From the NCBI GenBank assembly GCA_905178155.1, contig CAJINV010000003.1, positions 9,555,979 through 9,619,978 on the forward strand: 64,000 nt of DNA, read 5' to 3'. The position numbers and the translations under genes were made by a program. Below the pieces are notes generated by a model. The model was not told the origin of the DNA and ran no database searches. It worked only from the letters and a program-made list of their open reading frames with translations. Within the stretch, counting starts at the first letter, position 1; the number at the start of each line of letters is the position of its first letter. Shown here piece by piece: positions 22,496 through 34,363 of this stretch. The stretch is from Amoebophrya sp. A120 (Eukaryota > Sar > Dinophyceae > Syndiniales > Amoebophryaceae).

Positions 22496-24097
22496 CATAC
22501 CATAGAAATCCTGATTTCCCGCCTCCATGATGTCGGTTTTAACATGCTCCACTCCACACATTCGCACCACGATAGTTTTTGTCGATGCCCCCTCCGCAAA
22601 TTCCTTTGCCAGCATCTGATCGACTTGCTGCACTATCTCGTAGGTTCCCGTTCTTTCCGTAATCAGGCCACCAAGATCCCGAGTCAGAAACGAATATACC
22701 TGTTCGTGCCAAGTGCTAAGCAGGTCTTCCAATTTAACAGGATCCTCGTCGTCTTCTTCCTCCCAATTGCTCGGCTTGTACAAGGTAAGGTAAGAATCGT
22801 AACGGGGTTCACAAAACTCGGTGCCGTAGTGATTCACGACCTGGATTGTAGCGCATATGGTGGGAACTTTTTTTCGCAAGCAGAGCTGGTCGATGGAGAA
22901 ACCAACCGTCATACCAGACTTCACGTCATCCTCGTACCGGTCTGTCGCCCGGACCGAAGTCACGCGCGCTTTGTGTCTTGCGGGGCTCGCGTAGTACTGC
23001 AGAGATTTTTTCATGCCCGCCATGCGTTGTTCCTCAGGCGGAAGCTTCGGATCGATCTCCGGTTCCCCAACAAAGATCACTCCCATTTCCTGCACCATGA
23101 TATCGATTGACATAGCAGATAAAACTGCACTTCCAGCAGTTGCAGCCCGCAACTTTGGGAAAAGGTACTGCCCTCCCGAAAATGGGATCACGATGGACGC
23201 AAGTACTTCACGAATGTAGTACCGGTACCCCTCGATCTTAGCTTTCAGGTCATTGATTTTCTCTTCGGCTTCTAAAACCATTTTCCGAAACTCGTCCTTG
23301 AATGAGCGCGCGTTCATGGTTATCATTGTGCCGGAAGTAACCAGCACACAAAAAAGCGCCGTCAAGGGGGGAGGGATAATCTGCGTCATTCCAAAAGTCA
23401 AAAAGGCGAGGGTGACCGACTGCATGAACCAAACGAACACGTCCCCGCCGACAAACTTTGATATAACGAGGGCATCAGTTACATCGCGGGCCACGTTGCG
23501 CTCAAATTTTTCACCAGTGGCGGGATCTTCCTGGACTTCTCGACGGGGCGGCACCGTTTTGTAGTCCGACCGTGCCTGATTCACTAGCACAAAAAGCTTC
23601 ATGCCGAAAAAGACACTCGCCTGAATGGCACCGGGAGGGCGCGCTGCTAGAACGCCAATAGACACCAACGTAGAGAATCGATCAACGACGTAATCGAACT
23701 CCTGGCCTTCGGAAATCTTTCCCACAACTATGTTCCACGATTGCCTCGTTGGGAACTCTAGGCTTTCTTCCGGCACATTCACCTTGAAACGAGGAACGTA
23801 CTTCATAATCGGGTAAACGTGTTGCATCTGGACTTGGACCTCCACGTTCGTGCGCGCTCCGTCTGGCTTCTCGATGTTGTAGCGCTTGTAACCGACAAAC
23901 ACGTCAGGATACTTTGTAAACACCGGACTTGTACAGTATCCCTTCTGTGGCAGGTGGGGATTTTCTTTCACCCGTTCCTTGCGAATTTCTTGCCAAAATG
24001 CGCGCTCGTCGAACATAATTTTAGTCTCCTTCTTTTGCGGCTCGTCGCAACCGGACCACCACGGCTCCGCACCCTCCGGGTACGTATCTTCAAACTT
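22496..24097 (-). CDS. Multi-pass membrane exon leading into a C2 domain
   Basis: This 534-codon exon is in frame well upstream of the first Met, so I extend it to acceptor CCAAG at about 24097 (KFEDTYPEGAEPWW...). Hydrophobic segments include GVLAARPPGAIQASVFFGMK (~23640), VWFMQSVTLAFLTFGMTQII (~23430) and LTALFCVLVTSGTMITMNA (~23360), followed by a charged helix and a further apolar stretch near 23200. The C-terminal third is soluble and ends with KTIVVRMCGVEHVKTDIMEA, which looks like the first strands of a C2 domain. The phase-0 donor ATG/GTTCTC at 22495 joins it to DPTLSFPED across a 274-bp intron. A GTATGG donor four bases earlier is a better consensus but breaks the frame. The fold suggests a transporter- or channel-like membrane core of unknown family. 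Confidence 0.8.
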
Positions 24098-25662
24098 CTT
24101 GGCATCAGATTGACAAAGCGCTCGCCTTCATGATCAAACCACCTACTTCCGTGCAAGGTTGCGAGATAAAAAAACAAAACGCACTCAGCGCACGACTGAT
24201 ACATATTTATTACTTTGAGTCGCCGTCCTCAGGCTCCGTCGTAGCGACTGCATGACGAAGCAATCGCGGCGCCGCCCAAACGCATAGAAGTATCACCTTT
24301 CACGACACGAGCATCGTGATAAGTAGGCGGGCGCGCTCTTTTTCGCCTGCGCCGACCACGTCAAAGACGGCCGGCTGATCAAAAACCGAGACCCGACCGC
24401 CCGAAAATGAGAAAGGCAGCGGCTGCCGTACTACATTCCCTACGGGGGCCCATCGCTACCAAAACCAAAGCGCGAGCCGGTCAAACTGACGCTGCGGCGT
24501 CGGCGACTTTGCATAACATAATTCTCCAGAAGTATACCATACGGAAAAGAATCAGAGTAGCGCCCTGGGCGACTTTTGCTTAATAGTAGATTGCTAACAG
24601 CAGCGAACTTCATCTGGGACCTCTACTCGAAAGCAGTGCTGCCAGCAGCTTAAGCGCAGCGCGCCAATGAGAGCCCTGCAACCAGACGAGACGCCAGATT
24701 TGATTATCACGGGCCACCGCGCTCGCAGAAATGAACAGGGCTTACCGTATGGTTGTGATGTGAAACATAATACGCGCGCCGAGTCAGTTCGCACATTGCC
24801 TCGCGGCAAGGTTCGCCCGGGGGGGGGGCTTGCGCCACAAAAGGCTGCCCGTGCTGCTGGCTTCCGTTGCTTCCCGCTGCGGGAAAAGTAGCAGTGGGCG
24901 GGGCACGCACTCAGGGAAACGGGGGGGCGCTCTGCAGAGCGAAAACGGGTGGCGGCCCCGTGTTGGAGAATATTGTACGGCGGGCGGGTCGCGCGGCGCG
25001 CGCCGTTGCGCCCGCCTGCTTCCTTGTTTGCGCCTGCGGCAGAGACATTACCAGCCGGAGCGCTGGACATGAAAGGGGGTCGGCGGCGTAACGCCTGGAG
25101 GCGCTTGCCCTTGCCCCCGTTCGCCACGCGCGGGCGGCCTTCCCTCCGGCCCGCCCGAAGAGAAGGCCACGCCCGTCCCCCGAAGGCACGGCGGGAAGAT
25201 TGCGAACGGCTGGCCCGTCCCGCTTCTCTCGGCTTCATTTGTCCGCGGCAAGCTTCCTGCGGGCCCCATGCAGAACTAGAGAAATCGCGCCCCCCGTAGG
25301 TCGGGGGGTGCTCGGTCGCAAGTTCGAAAGAGGTCTGACAGCTCGCGCCCTTCCGGTTTTGGGGCAGTCCCTGGCGTTCTTGCTGCTCCTCAAAGCTGCC
25401 CCCGCTTCAGGGACCTTGAGACCACTGTCGCGCATTTCGTTTCTCTAGTGGGGGCAAGCGCCCGCGGACGACTCGCCTGCGGGCTTTTCTTCCCCCTTCG
25501 CCAGGCGCCCGCGGCCTTTCTACTAGCAAGCAGCCCCGCTGCCTTTTCGTCTACAACTGCATGCATGCATCGCCGGCGGCCGCAGAGCGAATACTGCTCG
25601 CCTGATTGCGGCAATCCGTCTGCCTGCCCCCAGCTGGAGACGCTAATAGTAAAAATAGGTAC
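24098..25662 (-). other. Intron (1.57 kb), GC-rich
   Basis: The donor GTACCT begins at 25662 and the acceptor ends at 24098. The part from about 24650 to 25450 is very GC-rich, with long overlapping frames on both strands and no protein similarity that I recognise. No repeat family named elsewhere in this window was seen here. Confidence 0.5.
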
Positions 25663-25794
25663 GGAAAAATTTTTCCGGTTTCCATCAGCATTTTGAAAAT
25701 GAAAGAAACGAACCGCGTGGCCATTGTGATACATGAGAGCGTAGTCCAATAGATCGCGCTCTGCCGAGGTCATCTCTTCGTCCGTAAGAAGGAC
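25663..25794 (-). CDS. Small 44-codon exon of giant membrane protein
   Basis: The exon is exactly 132 bases, phase 0 at both ends. Its acceptor is the best-looking in the region (tgattttccttctacaag before 25794). It encodes VLLTDEEMTSAERDLLDYAL, continues MYHNGHAVRFFHFQNADG and ends NRKNFS before donor GTACCT. The composition is soluble, acidic to mixed, with no motif that I know. It fits in frame between DDQE of the upstream exon and KFEDTYPEG of the downstream one. Without transcripts, skipping of this exon cannot be excluded, since skipping would also keep the frame. Confidence 0.65.
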
Positions 25795-26160
25795 CTTGTA
25801 GAAGGAAAATCAGCACCGGCGCGAAAACCTTCCACGCAGTACACAATACAAACTGCAAAAAATTTCTCCGAGGTAGTGCCTCTGGTCTAGGCCTGTACCT
25901 CTACCGCGCTACTATGTGGCTAGTGTCTCTATGCTTGAGCTGTACCAAAGGGTCCTGGGTGTGTGTATGCTCATCATGTTGATCCAGTGCACGCCTAGCC
26001 CTAGCTAACTCTATGGCTGCCATCATAGCAATACAGAGCTACGGATCTTCATCCGCGGGCCATCATGTCCCTCGGCCTTTACACTGTTGGGGTCTTTAGA
26101 CTATTGGAGTTGAAGAACTCTGCGAGGTCGTGCGTCGGTGCAAACTTATTCGCCATAGAC

Positions 26161-26957
26161 CTCTTGATCGTCTTGCTTCTTCCCGACATCTTGAAAAGCC
26201 AAATCGCGCACCTGCTTTTGTAGCTGTGCTTTCTTTCTCCGGAGTGCGGCCTTCTTGGGCTCGTCTAGTCCCTTTGCATCCGCGAGCTCCTTCTCCACAG
26301 TTGCAAGTTCCTGTCGGACTCGACGGTCATGCTTGGCCCTCTCCATCCTTGCAAGGGCTTCTTGGTGGGCTCTGTCTTCGACCTTGTACCAACGTCGTGG
26401 GTTGCGAATGTCGAGCAGCGTTTCTTGATAGTCAGCAGATACTAAATCTGCTAGGGAACGTGGCCGCAAAAACTCTGGGTGTTGGTCGGCATAGTAGGCG
26501 AGTTTCATTTTTCTTTCGTAATATGGCTGCAGCTCCACGAATATCCACTTCTTAATTTCTTTCTTTTCATGTTCGGAAATATTTCTTTGCACGCGGCCAC
26601 TGTACCGCTTTCTCCAATAAGCCTGTATTTGGGAATAAAACGGTATTATTTGGGAGTAGATGTCAGAATCCCCTTCCTCGTCTTCGAACCAGGGCTTGCT
26701 CGGATAGTCGAAGCAGATGTACTGCCATTTGGTAGCGTACTGGACATGCTTTCCTTTCTTAGGATTTAGCTCCCAATCGTTCCAGCCTTCCGCAGGCTCA
26801 TTGCTCCAGAATAGAGTAGCCGCCTCTTGTCCTCCCGGAATATATTTGTTTCCCGGTTGGTCTCCGGGATATATCAGACGTTGGCTTAGGTCGTTCTCGA
26901 TGTAGTGAACGCCGCGTCGGAAGTCGTCATCGTCTGGCGTGTGAGGTTTCAGATGCC
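26161..26957 (-). CDS. Charged/helical exon of giant membrane protein
   Basis: It encodes about 265 residues of soluble, cytoplasmic-looking sequence (HTPDDDDFRRGVHYIENDL, FYSQIQAYWRKRYSGRV, then a coiled-coil-like tail RRVRQELATVEKELADAKGL and KAALRRKKAQLQKQVRDLAF). The donor GAG/GTCTAT at 26160 is phase 0. The acceptor is uncertain: CGGCAAG before 26957 or CACGCCAG before 26933. Both are phase 1 and fit the upstream donor. No family is recognised. Its position between membrane segments suggests a cytoplasmic linker that may mediate oligomerisation. Confidence 0.75.
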
Positions 26958-27719
26958 CTTGCCGTGGGACGATACTCAATATGTATAGACGCCAAAAAGG
27001 TAAAACGCAAACAGGTCTTCAGGCAGGGGAGGAGGGAACAGAACGAACTTCCCGGCATCCGCCCACTCGCTGCATGTCCTGAAATAGCCTTGGCAGAGGA
27101 CAAAGAGGGGCCCGGCCGAAACAAACGGGTCGGCTATGGGCCGGTGCTGGATTGCAACATCCTCGTGCTTGGTCGTGTCTGTGAACTGTCGCATTGGCTG
27201 TGCGCTGCAGTCGCGCCTGCTGTGCGGCGTTCATCAACAGAGTGGGCACCGGCGCAACCAACGCAAGCGAGCGACGTGCCGAAGCGCGCCGCAACGGCGG
27301 GCTCGGTATTTTCTTCGAACATCACATAAAGCGGCAGAGACCGAAAGGGCCCGGGAGGCTCAGCAAGCAGGCTGCAGGCCTTCCACTGCGCTCTGTCTCG
27401 ATTCCCGAGGGGCCGCACATCGGACACACAGACACACATGCGGGCCGGCCCCGCCGGACACGACACATTCAATGAGTACCGAGCCCACCTCGGGCACAAA
27501 CCAATGACTCCAAACAGGCGGGGCCGCTTGTAATGCCGGGGCCGGGGAGCCGGGCGCGCAGGCTTGCGGAGCAAATTGGTAACGCTAGCAGAGTCGTTCT
27601 GGGAAGCGCCCCCGCGGAAGAGCACACGGCCCGGGCGCAGTTTGTGGGGGGGGGGATGGGGCTGGGGCTATGGCAGAACGTGGGGTCCAGACGGCCTCTA
27701 CGGGCTCGTCGGGCGCCGA

Positions 27720-28543
27720 TAGCAACGCACACACTGGAGCGGGAGCACCGCGCCAGTCTTGGACCGCGGCGGGCCGCGCTCTCATCCTCTTCTAGCCAGA
27801 GAGGAGGGCGCGCAAAAGCCCACCCGTTTCACTTTCAGCACGCCGCCGGCCGTCGCGCATAAACATACTTAGCGCTATGCACCGGGGCAGGCGGGCCGGC
27901 AAAAGTAGGCAAATGGCAAAAAGTTGCGCAATTTTTGCCGTTTGCGGCAGCCCTTGCTTTTGGACCGCCCAAGTCGGGCATTTGTAATCGGCGGGGCAAA
28001 GGTTCCAATTTGGCACCTCCGAGATAACGAAAACCGTGGAAGGTGGATACTTACACCTCTATAGAATCTAGAAACCCTTTTTCTTTGTCAATCTCGAAGG
28101 CAGGGGCCCTGTGACAACTTCAAAACCTTCCTTTCAGCTGCCGCATCAGCTCGGGTCTTGCATTTTATACAAAAGATGCGCTTTTCGGCTACGCACCGGC
28201 CTCCGGGACATGCTGCATAGAGTCGGTTTGTTTTCAGGCCCATTACAGTTCGCAAAAAGTCGCACTCCTTTTTGAATCGGACGGAGCCGACGAAGTCCGT
28301 TTTTACCCTTTCCCCCAACCAGGCCGCGCCGATTTTGCTGCATTTTCAAAAACTGGGCCAGATTTTTCGGGGTGAACTTTCTGGCGGCCAAACGACATCG
28401 AAGGTGGCCCGCTTTGCCAGTGGTTGCATGCCCCCGAGTTCCTCCCATATGGCAATGGCGGAGCCCTCACGCCTCGTTTGCGAAGGACGATGGGCGTCTC
28501 GGCGAAGCGCTCTTGCGAGCGCTTGCGCACGCCTTGGCTACCA
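27720..28543. mobile_element. Terminal-inverted-repeat element, copy 2
   Basis: It shares internal order with the copy at 13934-14837: 'ggaccgcgg', 'gccgcgctctcatcctc', 'gggcgcgcaaaag', 'cctcccatatggcaatggc' and 'gcgagcgcttgcgcacgc'. The right end ggctacca at 28536-28543 corresponds to ggttacca of copy 1. The left end (tagcaacgcacac near 27720) is eroded, so that boundary is approximate. It lies wholly within the intron 28698-26958. Confidence 0.6.
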
Positions 28544-28698
28544 AATAAAAGAAGCACACGACAAAGTAGCTTCGAACTGCTTACTTACTACCGCCACCCA
28601 TAGCCATATCCATTCCACCGCCGTGGCCGTGCAGTAAGTTCTGCTGCCTTATCGCCCGCCCTCGTGGTCTGTTTGGAATAGCGATGTCTTTCCCTGAC

Positions 28699-29145
28699 CT
28701 ACTATATTGTACTTCTCCAAAAGCCGCTGCTTGCGCATGCTTGCATCAAACCACTGCAACAAAGCAAACTTCTCCTCGTCCTCTAACCGTTCATCATCAC
28801 CACGCTTCTTCTTTGACAGCCAGTCGTCGCGCATGTCGTCCAAAGATTGGCATACCTCTTTGGACTCCATAAGGCGTCTCTTGTCACTGGGCTTCAGGGT
28901 TTCCATCCAATTCCAGTTTTCGGGTTCCTCCTTGAACAGCTCCACAAGCCAATCCGGACCTAATGCCGCTCCTGGCCTGGCTGCCTCCTGTGCCATTTCC
29001 TCCTCGACTTTTTTCACCTGCGCGCGATACTCTTTTTTCAGCTTTTTCATACCCTCTTCTTTATCCTTTTTCATCTGGTCCTTCCTCCCTTCTTCGTCCC
29101 GCATTCTTCGAAATTCCGCCTCGTCTTTTTTCATCAAGTCACACA
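28699..29145 (-). CDS. Coiled-coil exon of giant membrane protein
   Basis: The exon has 149 codons. Acceptor ttctttgcctgtag before 29145 is phase 1 and joins KASQ of the upstream exon to VCDLMKKDEAEFRRMRDEEG. A long, Lys/Glu-rich helix (KDKEEGMKKLKKEYRAQVKK, VEEEMAQEAARPGA) is a probable coiled coil. A soluble Trp-containing part follows (NWNWMETLKPSDKRRLMESK, WLSKKKRGDDERLEDEEKFA). The exon ends at donor GTCAGG (28698, phase 1), with GTAGGT four bases earlier as an alternative of the wrong phase. The frame is also open upstream to about 29274 and contains an ATG at 29233, so a separate gene start there is possible. The phase match makes the internal acceptor more likely. Confidence 0.75.
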
Positions 29146-30286
29146 CTACAGGCAAAGAATTCGCATCCCCTTCTTCATACCCACAAAATAGGAATAGCTC
29201 GTACGCGCGCAGCAATTGTTTCGTTTTTTCCATTGTACATAGGAGAATGCCAAGCCCCAAGCAGGTTTGGCCCAGAAGCGGTGCGCGAGCACTCCCCGGT
29301 CACACGCGGACACTGCGAGCCAGTATCGGCTTGCGTCGGAGTTGAGGCAGTCCAGCCAAGCGCTGCTATGCCAGTTGCTTTCTGACGGTGCCAGTCGTGC
29401 GTGCCCGAGTCCAGAAACCAATTGCGTGCTGACGGGCCGGCGGCGGCTGCCCTGTCTGACGACTCCTACACAAACCTGAAACCTGCACCGTAGGCCCGAG
29501 CCTGATTTCGCCAACCCAATTGCTTGCAAGACCTGAAATCACTAAGTCTGATTCCAGGTTGCTCACGTGCCCTCCTCTGCAACCAAAAATCATGCCACCC
29601 AGCGTGATGGATTTTATCCGGGCACGTAGCGTGTCATGCGCGCGCATGATGCACACCGATCCGAAAACGGTGCACAGCAAACGGAGGTCGAGACACTGCT
29701 ACTGAAGCCCGAGCAACAAAGCGAAATCCTTGCTCCCCAGCAGGCAATGAAGAAAGAACAAGAAGTTGCCAGCGGTTCACAAGCGCCTAAAGCTCGCGAC
29801 TGCGCCGTGGGCGTGTAGCTTTGATGCTTTGACGAACCGGACTACCGGTGCTTCCGAGAAATAGTACCAGCCGACAACAAGCTCAAGCGCGCCCACTCCT
29901 GTGGAGAAGAGGTGGAAGCGCGACAGCATTAGTCTGCGGCTGCGCGCCCGCGCGGCACCAGCCCTCCCCTAATGAAAAGCCCTGCGACCTTGATCGCCAG
30001 GGGTGACTCGGTCGAGGCAGAAGCACGACGACACTTCTTGGATTCCTACACATCCGCCAGATCCGAAGCCATGCGCCTGCACGTCAATGGCCGAGACTGC
30101 TCGAATCCCGTTGATTGAGAACGACAGCGATGTCATAGAGCAGGTGTTCGCAACACTTTTCACGCCTGCGTCAGAGCATATGACTTTTTTGCGTATGTTT
30201 TCGAAGTGGATGGATTTTCTATACCCTTACGCACAAGATCCGATGGACTTTCTCACCAAACCGGTAATCTAACGTCGAGTGGCCAC
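29146..30286 (-). other. Intron (1.14 kb)
   Basis: The donor GTGGCC starts at 30286 and the acceptor ends at 29146. On the plus strand, positions 30090-30272 are open with unusually protein-like composition (MAETARIPLIENDSDVIEQV and onward to DFLTKPVI, stop). This is reported as an oddity, not as a gene. No other feature was seen. Confidence 0.5.
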
Positions 30287-30681
30287 CTTGCGAAGCCTTG
30301 GCCTCTAGTTCCTTCAGTTCGTCTGCCGTCAAATTTTTGCGATTACCGAAATACATCACCTTGCCCTCATCGTCTCGAATCGGGATCGCCCCGCGACTAT
30401 GCCCCTTGAGAAGTTGCGAAAAAATAGGCACAAATCCTGGCACGATCGACGGAACTTCTATCTTCATTTCCCTGCACTCAACATCGACGTATTTCTGCAA
30501 CTTCTTGTTCCAGATTAACTTTTCCTGCCCCGGCCGTTGAAGCCAAACCATCATGTATACAACAAAGCACAGGAATCCAACTGGGTATCCGATGAGACCT
30601 AGCAGGCACGCGAATTTGACGAGGTAAGGCGACGGATGAAACCCGAAAAACACTATGTCCCGACTACGCCAGAAATCCGGA
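30287..30681 (-). CDS. Transmembrane exon of giant membrane protein
   Basis: The exon starts after acceptor cgcacgcacttag with PDFWRSRDIVFFGFHPSPYL, then a clear membrane helix (FACLLGLIGYPVGFLCFVVY, about 30617-30545). A cytoplasmic-looking segment follows (WNKKLQKYVDVECREMKIEV, RNLTADELKELEAKASQ-like helix). It is phase 2 in and phase 1 out, with donor CAAG/GTGGCC at 30286. The incoming phase matches the upstream donor AAA/GTGCGT at 32020, producing KIRGN/PDFW. Exon length 395 fits these phases exactly. No family name is assigned. Confidence 0.8.
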
Positions 30682-32020
30682 CTAAGTGCGTGCGCGTTGG
30701 TCTAGGAACGGGGAGCTTTGGACGCTATCCAAAATGATTAATGAAGCAGTCACAGCCACGGCACAGCCCAACACCAGGCAAAGTACATTACGCCGAAGCA
30801 ATAGCGTCGCAGGAATTACGCCGATTGGCCGCAGGAAAAAGCGGGCGGCAGGCTCGGTCGCGGCATAGAATCCCGCGGGCGCCTGTTCCATAAAGCACCA
30901 GCCGCGGGCTCGCTGCGCCAGCCCTCGCCAAAGCGCTGCCGCTGAAAAAACCAATCGTGTGCTCGCTTCTTCAGGCGAGCGAGTGACTGTTGTCCGTGCT
31001 AATTGAGTTCCTGAGAGTAAGTGGCTGGCAAGCTGTGTTTCAACAATTTGCCACCAGAACTTGACTAAAAAACGCCCGTTTTGATGTCGAACAGCCAAGA
31101 CTGGGGAGTTGCCTCGGAAAAATTGCACCAGGGTGCTCTTAATCCTTGGCTTGAGGCGGGACTTACACTACCTCCTCTTCCGTGTTAGTCCTACCAACCT
31201 CCATGAAAAAAACCAAAAGCAGGGCCGTGGCGCGACGCTGGTCGCCACGGCGCCGCAGCGCCCCGCTCGCTTACCAGGGGGCGACACGGGCGCCCCGCGC
31301 TACGTCTGGGGCTGCGCTGCTGCGGTGAATGAGCCACGCCGGCGCCCGCTCGCGTCCGTAGGTGCCGCTCACAGTTCGGCAGCATGGGTATACAGAGAAG
31401 CGCGCCGGCGCACGGCTGCGCTTACCTCATCTACGCGCCCAAGGTCCTGCCTGGTCTATCCTTCTCGGGCCCCATGCGCGTCTGTAGCTGTAGCACTTTC
31501 CGTTTCCTTCTGAAATAGATATGAATATCGCGCCCGCGCGCGGATAAGCGCAGCGCGCGCTCGCCGGCTGGTATGCCTTCGGCTACCTAGCTACCGGGCC
31601 AATACAGAGCGGAGATCCACGTGCAACTCGGCCGCAGTGAGCCCTTTTTTTTTGGCCGGCCGCCCTTTCGTGTGGGGCTCCGGCTACGGGCGCTGGGCCC
31701 ACCAGCGGCGCCCCCTCCGGTCCATTCGAGAAAACGGCCACCAGCCGCGGCAGAAGTCCACTGGATCGCTCCAGGCTACTTTGCAGCCGCAGTCCGAGGG
31801 TTACTGGTTTGACGCTCGGCAAAGGAGCGCACCCACCTTGGGACCGACTGCGGGCGGAGGAGGGCCTACATGGGCCTACCGCCACTGCGAAATCACCTTG
31901 CCGCCTACTCGACTGGAGTTATTTTTGTGGGGCAGGGCGTTCGGCTTTGGACTACCAGCAGCCCCGTTTGCGCGACGAAGTTGTTTCCCACCTGCAGCAC
32001 GAAACCAACAAAGCACGCAC
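30682..32020 (-). other. Intron (1.34 kb)
   Basis: The donor GTGCGT starts at 32020 and the acceptor ends at 30682. Contents are moderately GC-rich, with a purine-poor run of t at 31648-31656. No repeat family or extra exon was recognised. Confidence 0.5.
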
Positions 32021-33621
32021 TTTCCCCGGATTTTCAGCGTAACCTTATCAGAAAACATGAGGTTGCTAGCTGCTTTGCTGAAGTTGATGAGCCCGTAGTC
32101 GAGCAAGAAAATCCAGAGTGGTCCCGCTTCGAGTGTCATCAGTCGGGTCTGCTGCTTTCGGTACACCAAAAAAAAATATGTCCAGTAGAAGGCGAATCCT
32201 GTGATCATCAGAATACAAATGACGATCAGGTTTCCAGCCACGCCATTCAACATCTTCTGCAGGTCCTCCAGCTCTCGCAAGGTGTCTAGCGCTTTTTCTC
32301 TTGCTGCGGCTGCATTGCCTTCGCAGCTCAAGATGGGCAAGCCATGCTTGTCGAAAGTAGTTTCTTCGAAAATCTGCAGCCGCCGCGATTTAGTGCTTGC
32401 TAGCTCCAGCTCACTGTGGTACGTCGGATGCGCCGTCTCGTTTTCAACCGTCGAGGCGGAGTCTTCACCTGGCCAAGAAATATCACGCGAAAAGATATTG
32501 CCTGCGCCAAAGTCGTACGAGTTTCCATTCCCAGAAGCATTGACTCGCTGTCCGATATGAAAACCACGACGCTTCCTCGTATCTGCACCTTGCTTGCGCG
32601 ATTTCTGGCCCTGCAGCGTCGCCGCTCCCTGGATCGATGTCCATATTGAAAATGCAAAGCTTCTACTTCCAAGTAACAAGCCCTGCGCGTTCGTTCGTGC
32701 GGAGCGGTCTGGATGGACCGAAACGCTACGCAGGTGCCGGTATTCCTCTTCCAAAGCAAGTGGGTCGCTCTCGGTGACGCGCTCTGCTCCTGAACGAAAT
32801 ACGTTACTAGCGCGCTTCTGTTGTTGTCCCGTAGTTTTTAATAGCAGGCCAGCCGCGTTTGTGTTGGTGCGACTCACGACAAGCCTAGCGCTGGCGATAG
32901 TAGAGTCTTTATCAGCCACCTCCTCTGTGCCCGTTTTCTTCTTTTCTGCCTGCCCATTATCTTCATGCTGCAGTACATAGACTGGAGCAGCCTGTGCTGC
33001 TACATCGCCTCTGGGAATATCAGCGGCGTGCGGTCCTGGTTCTGCTGCAGAATTGTTGACGGCGTACACGAGAGGTGACGGTGATAGCGGGCGCAGTTGT
33101 GCAGTTGTACCTGCCTGCGCAAGTCTTCTGGAAGACTTTGCCGCCCCGAAGAGGGGAGCACCTGCATCGTAAGTAGTCTCCAGAGGACCCACCCCGATGC
33201 TCGACGCAGCTTGAGCGATAAATTCTTCGAAGAACTCGGGCCCATACACTTTCAGATATTTGCGAGCGGCTTCGTGACTCTCCGAATGAAGTTTCTTGCA
33301 GTAGATCGTAGTCACTTTGATCTGTCCAAGAATCTGCTCTTTGTAAGCGTGGAACTTAGCAGGCCCCATGGTGAGCCAGTCGGGCATGAACTGTTTGATG
33401 TCAAAGTTGAACCCCGAAATTGATTTGGTAAAATCGGCGTATACCTTTGGACATCCCCGGATATCTGCCGTGAGGTCCATAAACTGGATCTGTTTTGCCA
33501 GCGCCATCAGGTTTCCTGCGCTAGCGACGGACATAACTACCGCGACGGTGGTCGCCGTTTTTGATACGGCTCTACTGAGTTCGGGCGAACCATCTCGATA
33601 ATCAGGGAAGTAGCTAGCGCG
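32021..33621 (-). CDS. Juxtamembrane and first transmembrane exon
   Basis: It encodes about 533 residues. The start DYRDGSPELSRAVSKTATTV leads into a hydrophobic helix (TVAVVMSVASAGNLMALAKQ) and the motif QIQFMDLTADIRGCPKVYAD. A similar 'QxQFxxLTxxI' arrangement follows the ectodomain in many protist multi-pass receptors, so the resemblance is suggestive only. A long Ser/Ala/charged loop follows (about 33150-32350). Two further membrane helices come next (NLIVICILMITGFAFYWTYF near 32210 and LWIFLLDYGLINFSKAASNL near 32100). The donor AAA/GTGCGT at 32020 is phase 2. The start is ambiguous: acceptor ATGAAG before 33621 (phase 0, after the optional 34.4-kb exon) or GGCGCAG before 33635 (phase 1, directly after 34999). 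An ATG at 33648 exists but is probably not a gene start. Confidence 0.8.
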
Positions 33622-34363
33622 CTTCATTTGCGTTTCTGCGCCACCCATTCCAACAAGCCCGCGGACACGGTTTTTCGTCTTACCGAGCCCAGTCGCAACA
33701 ATTCAACCCCAAAAACTGCGCGACTTCTCGGCCCGCCATACGCATCCTGCCGTGCCTAATAGTAATATCACTCACCACCGCACGGCGATCGATATAAATC
33801 GTGGCCAGAAGGAGCTGCGAGCCCCTTCAGCCCGAGAAGGAAAGCCGGCTCCGCATGCCATGACTCCGCCTGGGCACCCGCCACCCGGGGTGCCTAAAAT
33901 CGGGCCTATAGCATGAGCGCGAGCCTTCGCAGTCTGCAGGCGCCGGTGGCTTTTTTGTTATGCATTTCTTCAAAACGACGCACGTTTTGGCCGGCTCCAG
34001 AAGTTGGCGAAAGCAAGGGCATCAGCATGCGCACTTGCTGTCTTTTTTCCGCTGCCATTTTGCTGCCGCCCATATTTTGGCAGCCCAAACGAACCCCCCA
34101 AACCTTGGGCGGCGGGCGCTCCCTTTGCCTTTACCGGCTCACTTGCGAGACCAATAGTAGCATTGCAAACGGCCGGCGCGCGCGCGCCATCTTCCCACCG
34201 TGCCTACCGCATGCCCCTGAGCTACTCTACGAAGCAACAATAACAAATTACCTCGCGCCGCAATAAGAACAGTGGCGCTGGGCCGACGCCTTTCGTGGAA
34301 CAGCGCAGCACCTAGCGCCTAATAGCATATTTTATTTATCTCGGCGGAAGCCAGCGCAGCAAC
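33622..34363 (-). other. Intron (0.74 kb)
   Basis: It lies between donor AAG/GTTGCT (34363) and acceptor ATGAAG (33622). The part around 33845-34110 shares short motifs with the family-C neighbourhood at 62801-62960 ('cgccatgac' and 'tagcatg' contexts and 'cgttttgg'), so it is probably an old repeat fragment. Nothing else was recognised. Confidence 0.4.

Noticed and set aside
22497-22500. Donor TATG/GTATGG at the end of the 24.1-kb exon
   Set aside because: Better consensus than the chosen GTTCTC four bases downstream, but it puts the C2 domain continuation out of frame with the acceptor at 22222.
33646-33648. ATG as start of a separate gene at the transmembrane exon
   Set aside because: The sequence right after it is interrupted by better splice acceptors, the protein would lack a signal peptide, and upstream exons join in frame. 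Kept only as a possible refutation of the single-gene model.
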